Assembly (NCBI GenBank): GCA_004369085.1
Contig: ML210165.1
Coordinates: forward strand, 124,001-188,000
Length of the DNA: 64,000 nt
Direction: 5' to 3'
From: Coprinopsis marcescibilis
Taxonomy: Eukaryota > Basidiomycota > Agaricomycetes > Agaricales > Psathyrellaceae
The notes under the pieces are model-generated. The model was not told the origin of the DNA and searched no databases. It was given only the letters and a program-made list of their open reading frames with translations. The position numbers and the translations under genes are program-made. Shown here piece by piece: positions 57,605-64,000 of this stretch (position 1 is its first letter; every line of letters begins with the position of its first letter).

Positions 57605-60600
57605 ATGTCTCATAATAAGCAAGCCACCATATCTGCTTTCTTTGGGTCCGGCTCGCCAACCAAACGATCCACGAAGCGACCGTCAGATATCATAGACTTG
57701 ACCGCGGAGGAGGCTGCGACTCCACCAAGGAAAAGATCAAAGAATCAGTCAAGTAGGGCTTCACCCTACTTCTTAGGGGCCTCTTCTTCTTCTGGAACCT
57801 TGCCTCCTCGCGCAGGAATAACTGAAGAATATGGCTACTCGGCGGAGAAACCCACGGAGAACAAGCCTAGAACAGCGGCACAACAGAAACGGCATGAGGA
57901 GTTCAAGCAACGTTTGCTGCTAGATAGCACACTCTTCCTGCCTAACGGGGTAACTACCGAGAAGGAAACTCTCGAACAGGACCATGGTGCAGGTGCAGAA
58001 GCAAATGATATGGACACTGAACCCGAATCTGAAGTGGAAACACCTGATGAACAATTCCGAAAACTTCAAGAGATGTTCACCAACAAGGGCAAAAAGGTTA
58101 CGAAGAAGTCAACCACGGCAATAGCCAAGAAGGCCGTTGAGATAGGACCTAGTGGGAAACCGTACACTCCGCTCGAACTACAGGTAAGCAGCTAGGCCGA
58201 AATGAAATAGACTCAGTGCGCTGACTGGCGAAAACAGGTTCTTGAGCTAAAGAAAGACAATCCAGGAACTTTGCTTATGGTAGAAGTTGGCTACAAATAC
58301 AAGTTCTACAACGAAGACGCAAAGGTAATCTCCAACCATGACGCACGGCAAAGTAAATTGATCTGAAATACGCGGCCAGACAGCAGCCAAAGAATTGGGT
58401 ATGGTCGCCTACAATGACAGGAACTTTTTTGTGGCATCTATCCCTACGCACCGGCGAGATGTCTACCTGAAGAAGTATGTATCGGAGTTGGTGGAGGGTT
58501 AGCCTTACTCACGCATGCTTATAGGTTATTATCCCAAGGTTATAGAGTTGGAATTGTCAATCAGATCGAAACAGCGGCCCTGAAAAAAGTCGGCGACAAT
58601 AAAAGTGGTCCATTCGAAAGAAAGCTAACCCATCTGTATACTGACGCAACGTTCGTACTCTGTTCTGTCCTCGCACATTCGCTCATATCACACATAGATA
58701 TATTGACGAACTGAACTCTGTGGATGATTTGGAACGCTATGCGCCGCCACCGGTTCTATGTATCGTGGAAGAGTGCAAAGAAAATAGAACCGAGAATGCG
58801 TCATTCGGAATTATTACCATATGTCCGACAACTGGAGACGTTGTTTGGGACGATTTCGATGGTAATTGAAATCCCAAGGACAGATATGGTGCACTCCTAC
58901 TGACATGGAAGCAACAGATAAGGCCATGCGAATTGAACTGGAGGTACCCTGACTCTCCACACCCCCGGCCACCCAAAACTTACCAAGTTCCCCATTGCAG
59001 ACCCGTTTGTCCCACCTCCAACCCGCAGAGATCCTTCAACAGAGAGATGGACTCTCAGGTGCAACCGCAAACATGCTGTCGAGTTTCTCTGGGTAGGGTT
59101 CTTTTCTTGCCCATCTTCACATGCTTTTAATAACGACCAATCCAGGACATCAACAACAGGCAACAAAATACGTAGCGAGTTCTTCGATCAGTTAATGTCC
59201 TACACCGATGCGTTCGAGTATGTGTCAGGGTTTTATACAGATAAGAGCAAATATGGCGCCGCTTCAGAACAATTTCGATCCGGTATGTCGCTTTTGTCCC
59301 CCTCGTGTTAATCAAATTTTAATCCCAATATAGGCCAGCTGATGGCTGAGGTTACTGCCTTTCCCAAACGCGTCGTGGTGGCCCTAGCCCAGTCCATCAA
59401 GCACTTGTCGGCGTTTGGAATCGCTGATGCTTTCTTAGAGACGAAGTTCTTCACCAAATTCTCCACCAGGGCGCACATGCTTCTGGCGGCCAATACATTA
59501 ACCAACTTAGAGATCTATCGGAATGAAACCAACGGTTCAGTCCAGGGATCGTTGATATGGATCTTGGACCGAACAAAAACCAAGTTCGGCGCGAGGCTAC
59601 TCCGGAATTGGGTCGGACGTCCACTGGTAGACAAGCGGTACGTCTGAACATTCTAGAATCCGTGGGTAGCGATTGATTATTGCATTTTTATATAGGATCC
59701 TGCAGGAACGTGTTGATGCCGTTCAGGAAATAATTGAGAGTCCTTCAGATAAGCTGCTTACCGTAAGGCAGATTCTGAAAGGCCTGCCAGATCTAGCCAA
59801 GGGCTTATCAAGGATTCAATACAGCCAAGTAAGGACTGTCGTTGATTTTGGCACCCTCCCACTTAATCATGAACAGTGCACACCCCAAGAGCTGGCAATC
59901 CTGCTCCCCGCATTTAACAAAATTGGACTTGCGTTTGAGGCCGATGAGTTCAAAGAGTCTAGTGATGTCGGGTTTCAATCAGACATACTCAACGAAGTGA
60001 TTTTCGCGTTGCCTAAAATCAAAGAGCCAGTTCAAAAGCTTCTCAACGATATCGACCTGAGAAAAGCAACAGAAGGCGATAAAGCCCGTCTGTGGAATAG
60101 CTTTGAAAAGTATCCCGATATTGTCGACGCCGACTGTGTGAGTGCATGGGGCTCTTGAGAATCAACTATCATGCTGAGTGGGAAATGGCAGGGATTACAA
60201 ATGGTACAGCACGAATTGAACGAAGAGCTGAGAGCGGGTGAGTTGGCCATTATTTTTCCCTTGTCTACAGCTAATGCTTGCATATAGTAAGAAGGCAGCT
60301 CAGATTGTACTCCTTGGACTGGAAATCGTATGGAGTCGATGATGTACGTAGTCCCATGTGTCACATTTCTTGCTCTTACCTGTATCGAAGTACTTGGTTG
60401 AAGTTAAGAAGAAAGACAAACGACCCATACCAGACACGTGGATATTGAATTCATCGTAAGTTACACCCTTTAAAATCGTACAATGTCATAACAAAAATCC
60501 CAGGACGAGGACCTCGGAAAGATACTATACCCCCAATGTGATCGAAAGAATCAAGGAGCAAAAACAATATCAAGAACTTCTGGATGTAAGTCTCCGCTTT

Positions 60601-61933
60601 GTATTCTGCCGGATGCAAGGATTGATCTCTTCCCATCCCGGAAGGTCGCTGCAAGCGCCGCATTCCAATCCTTCCTCCAAGAGATCGCGAACAACTACTA
60701 TGGGATTCTCCGCGACGCTGTTAACAAGCTTGCCATCATCGATTGTCTATGCAGCTTAGCACATATTGCATTGCGCGACGACTATGTGCGACCCGAATTT
60801 GTAGAAGATGATGTTCTGGAGATCGTCGAAGGCCGCCACCCCATGACCGAGGAGCTGAGATCTGATCCGTACATACCCAACTCAGTGTACATGGGTGACA
60901 ACAAACCGAGGAGTAAGATCATCACCGGACCGAACATGGGAGGGTAAGATCCGTTCTCTCAACGTGGTGTTCTCGAAATAACGCGCTTTGAAACAGCAAG
61001 AGCTCATGTGTCCGAACGATTGCACTGATAGTCATCATGGCACAAATTGGCTCATATGTGCCTGCAACATCCGTTCGAATGAGACTGATGGATTCGGTTT
61101 TGACCAGGATGGGAGGTAAAGTCGGTATATACACCAGCGCAGGATTCCCGCTAACTTGCCGCAATTCCAGCATCCGATGATATCATTCGAGGACGGTCAA
61201 CTTTTATGGTTGAAATGTCAGAAACAAAGGAAATTCTCGAAGCTGCGACGGACAAAAGCCTCATCATTTTGGATGAACTTGGTCGCGGAACTTCAACGTT
61301 TGACGGGGTACGCTTTATTTCATGTGCTTTGTCGTTTATTCAGAGAGCTAAAGAGTGTGTAGATGGCCATCGCAGACGCAGTTTTGCGATATCTTGTTGA
61401 ACAAAAACGGTGCAAGACGCTCTTCATTACTCATTATCCGATGGTAGCGACCCGGCTCCAAAAGCGTTACCCAACAGATCTTGAAAACCTTCATATGGAA
61501 CACACCACGAAAGTCCAGATTGACGGAACACGGACCATCACATTCCTCTACAAACTTACTTCGGGACTTGCACCAGGTATGAGGGCAAACTGACGTTAGT
61601 TTGGTACCGCGCCCTGACGATCCCGATTTAGAGTCATTCGGCATTGAATGCGGTCGTTTGGCAGGCCTTCCTGAAAAGATTCTTCGAATCGCTTCAAAGC
61701 GCTCGGATCAAATGCGTAACGAAGTAAATAAGCGAATCGAGCGAAACAGGTAGGCAATATACACGCAGTCTCTGAATTTTATTCTCAATCCCTCTTGCTT
61801 TATTAGGGTGCAAAAGGCCGTTCAGATGATCACCCGTTTGTCCCAGGGCAAAGGCCCCGAATCTGCGGCCACGGAGTTGGCGTCCGTGGCGCAGGCTTTG
61901 CTGCAACCGGTGGATGATCTACCCCAAACATGA
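57605..61933 (+). CDS. MSH3: DNA mismatch repair protein MSH3
   Basis: MutS homologue that pairs with MSH2 (MutS-beta) to recognise insertion-deletion loops. The N-terminus has a PCNA-binding box, QATISAFF, and then a nuclear basic patch. The mismatch-binding domain reads [42 protein letters not shown] and [19 protein letters not shown], the tract distinguishing MSH3 from MSH6. Connector and lever parts follow: [53 protein letters not shown] and [20 protein letters not shown]. The ATPase domain has Walker [12 protein letters not shown], split by an intron, [11 protein letters not shown], Walker [17 protein letters not shown], and [11 protein letters not shown]. It ends QPVDDLPQT with a stop at 61931-61933. 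Roughly 15 exons, none broken. Confidence 0.95.
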
Positions 61934-62365
61934 TTACAAACCCGTTTTGAATACATTAGCGAATCTTATGGTGGATTAGACATTTAGACTACAACCTGGC
62001 GCCGCTTACTCACTGTACATTTATTATGTCCTAATTACAATGCACATACTTCTACTCGTTCTTGATTATAATGCACATACTTTTCCTCGTTATTTGAACT
62101 GGCAAACGGTCCTCGGCCTTACCGGTACCCATCTGTATGAGAACCCTTCTTAAAACTCTCAATGTTTTCTGCGTAGCCGCACCATTTCCGAACTCAAATA
62201 CTTGGCTTCCTGACCGACATCCCCTACCTCCTGCAGCGAGCAAGTCATAACGAGAGAATGTATATATGCAGTGACAGATGAAGCAGAAAGAAGGCAAATA
62301 AGATACATTATCCGCTAGGGGTGTAGTGACAGCGTGTCCCAATCGATAACAAAGGCTTCAGATTA
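61934..62365. other. Convergent region MSH3 / POL5
   Basis: 432 bp of 3' sequence for both genes. A near-duplicated phrase TAATGCACATACTT occurs at about 62036-62050 and 62067-62081. Nothing else is recognised. Confidence 0.45.
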
Positions 62366-64000
62366 CTATGACTTTACCTTCGCCTTCTTGGTTTTTGTTT
62401 TAGCTTTTACGTCAGGCTCATCAGTAGCCTTCCGCTTCTTTTTTGTCGGCTTCTCTTTGCCACCGGCATCTGGTTTTTGCGATAGTTGTGCAACCTGTTC
62501 ACACATTTTGTGGATAGCAGTGGACGATTTGAAGCGAGGTGAGGCTTTGAAAGATGCCTTGAGCGTACTCCAAGACTCGGATTGCCAGACATCTGAGAGG
62601 GTGTCGGGGATGATCCGCTTGGATTGGCGGACGGCAGCGACGACGACCTTCATTAGTTCCTTTGCCTGTGTGGCGTTGAGCTTGAGCGTTTCTGTGCACG
62701 ACTGGGTGGCCAGATCCAGCAGCAATCGCTGCAGCTCAGTGATGAATTCTGAGATCGTCGATTTGTCGGACTCATCCTGTTTGATGTAACGTGAGCAGAT
62801 GATAATCAGACCTAGGTGATTTGAGACGTACGATATTCGAGAGTTGGTTCACCAAGATCTCCAGCAGTTGGACGGCCTGGACTTGACGATAACCGTTGAT
62901 ACCCTTCGAGGACAACTCCAACAGGTCTTGTCTCAGCTTCCAGCCCTGAGCAGGATACCTCTGGAAGAAGATCTTGAAAAAGTGCGGGTTTAAGGCTGAG
63001 TTTTTGCGTGTCATAAAGTCTTGCAAAGACTCTCGATATGCATCGATGACCAAGTCGTCCTTGCCCAATTGGAACAGCAATTTGGACACATATATGCTCG
63101 AATAACCTAACAACTCGATGATGTCGGAGCCGTGATGGGACTTGCGGCCTTGGGTATGCAATGCGTTGAGGATTTCGGTTGCTTCTTCAGCATTAGCATC
63201 TGTAGGGTATTCCTTTGCTTTGCAAATACGAGCGCGGAGGAGACCTTTGGTCTTGTCCCTCAGTTGCGTCTCGTCTGCGCTGGAGTTGACAACAACCTCG
63301 AGCAAGGGCAGAATCAGGCGAGGAATCAATCGGTGAGTCGGGTGTTTCCGAATATAGACGTCCAAAAGGTCGAGGACGCGGTTCTTGAAATGCGTGGCCT
63401 TTCTTTGTGCATTGCCGTCTATACATACGAATCAGTTAACATGTGTGGGGTTAAGATAAACATAAACCAAACCTTTTCCTTTCTTTTCCTTTGTCCGCTC
63501 AGAGAAGATTTTTGCGAGGTGCTCATCAATGGCCATCATTTGATCATCGTCCATGAGATCCTCTTCCTCGTCATCTTCGTCTTCATCTTCTTCATCGTCC
63601 TCCTCGTCCTCCTCTCCGGTAGCAGCACCCACACCCGCAGCACGAAGGGCATCCTCGATCCTCTTCCGCAATTCCAGGTCGATGTCATCTTCCTCCTCCT
63701 CATCTCCCATATCAATCTCTCCGAAAGATTCATCACTACTGGAACCACTGTCTTCCTCCTTCCCGCTTCCATTCTCTCCGTCCATCTCAACATCTTCATC
63801 TTCGTCATCATCAGCTGCCAACTCCGCAGGAGATCTTCGTTCAAGTTGCTGAAAAGAAACCATTGTCAGCGAATTATTCTGTGCTTAATCGCCAAGATGT
63901 CACTTACAGCGATGAGAAGATCAAGTGTGCTCTCTTCCACAGCACCTGAGATATACCCAAATGCCTGGTTCACAATCGACCGCATATACGGGGTGTCTCC
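62366..64000 (-). CDS. POL5: POL5/MYBBP1A-type nucleolar protein, C-terminal part
   Basis: Nucleolar protein required for rRNA synthesis in yeast; despite its name it resembles a HEAT-type scaffold rather than an active polymerase. The gene is cut by the window edge, so its N-terminal part and start are missing. From the edge: RSIVNQAFGYISGAVEESTL, then after an intron a strongly acidic tract of Glu/Asp (63830-63530), then DEHLAKIFSERTKEKKGKG and FKNRVLDLLDVYIRKHPTH. The next part is RLIPRLILPLLEVVVNSSAD, ALNPHFFKIFFQRYPAQGW, SKSTI-type helices and a Lys-rich nucleolar tail ending KKAKVKS. The acidic belt followed by the FKNRVLDLL and PLL blocks is typical of POL5/MYBBP1A. Stop at 62366. Confidence 0.88.

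Noticed and set aside
63553..63852. Poly-Ser plus-strand frame
   Set aside because: Antisense of the acidic Glu/Asp tract of POL5.
1..64000. CRISPR arrays, prophage, rRNA or intact transposons
   Set aside because: None seen; repeats are limited to short microsatellites and one 10-bp array.

Overview
The window is nuclear DNA from a filamentous basidiomycete, most likely a mushroom-forming Agaricomycete. Nearly every gene is cut by many short introns of about 50-60 nt with GT..AG ends. The gene content includes a fungal trehalose phosphorylase, a DUF6593 protein and a decayed copy of a kinase-like family that I associate with mushroom genomes. The assignment rests on family recognition from memory; no search was run.

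Layout, left to right. 1-9.5 kb, plus strand: exportin-1/CRM1 (17 exons, modelled completely), an MCTS1/Tma20-type translation factor and an SRR1-like protein. 10-20.6 kb, minus strand: an acidic protein of unknown function, the APC/C subunit CDC27/APC3, chaperonin subunit CCT1/TCP-1 alpha and a Cdc25-type phosphatase. 21.5-25.5 kb: a GDSL esterase of the IAH1 type diverges from the tRNA-splicing endonuclease subunit SEN34, followed by an EI24-family membrane protein. 25.8-27.1 kb holds a decayed kinase-like gene. 27.4-30.2 kb: linker histone H1 diverges from a gene that joins an Mzm1/LYR reading frame to a GGQ release-factor reading frame. 30.8-42.3 kb: an F-box/LRR-like gene with a frame break, cyclase-associated protein (CAP/Srv2), a TFIIB-like zinc-ribbon protein, trehalose phosphorylase and a ubiquitin-conjugating enzyme. 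43-48.7 kb: one very large Ser/Pro-rich protein of unknown function. 49-52.7 kb, minus strand: DUF6593 protein, BTB-domain protein, N-terminal glutamine amidase NTAQ1. 52.7-56.2 kb is gene-poor. 56.2-64 kb: ATP12 diverges from MSH3, and a 5'-truncated POL5/MYBBP1A gene runs off the right edge.

Most genes are single-copy housekeeping genes: nuclear export, cell cycle (CDC27, CDC25), protein folding, RNA processing, mitochondrial assembly (Mzm1, ATP12, release factor), mismatch repair and ribosome biogenesis. They do not form one pathway. No CRISPR array, prophage, intact transposon, rRNA or tRNA was seen. The most notable observations are the spliced in-frame Mzm1-release factor gene with an 11-nt micro-exon inside its GGQ loop, an E2 enzyme with HPG in place of the HPN motif, and a large uncharacterised basidiomycete protein.
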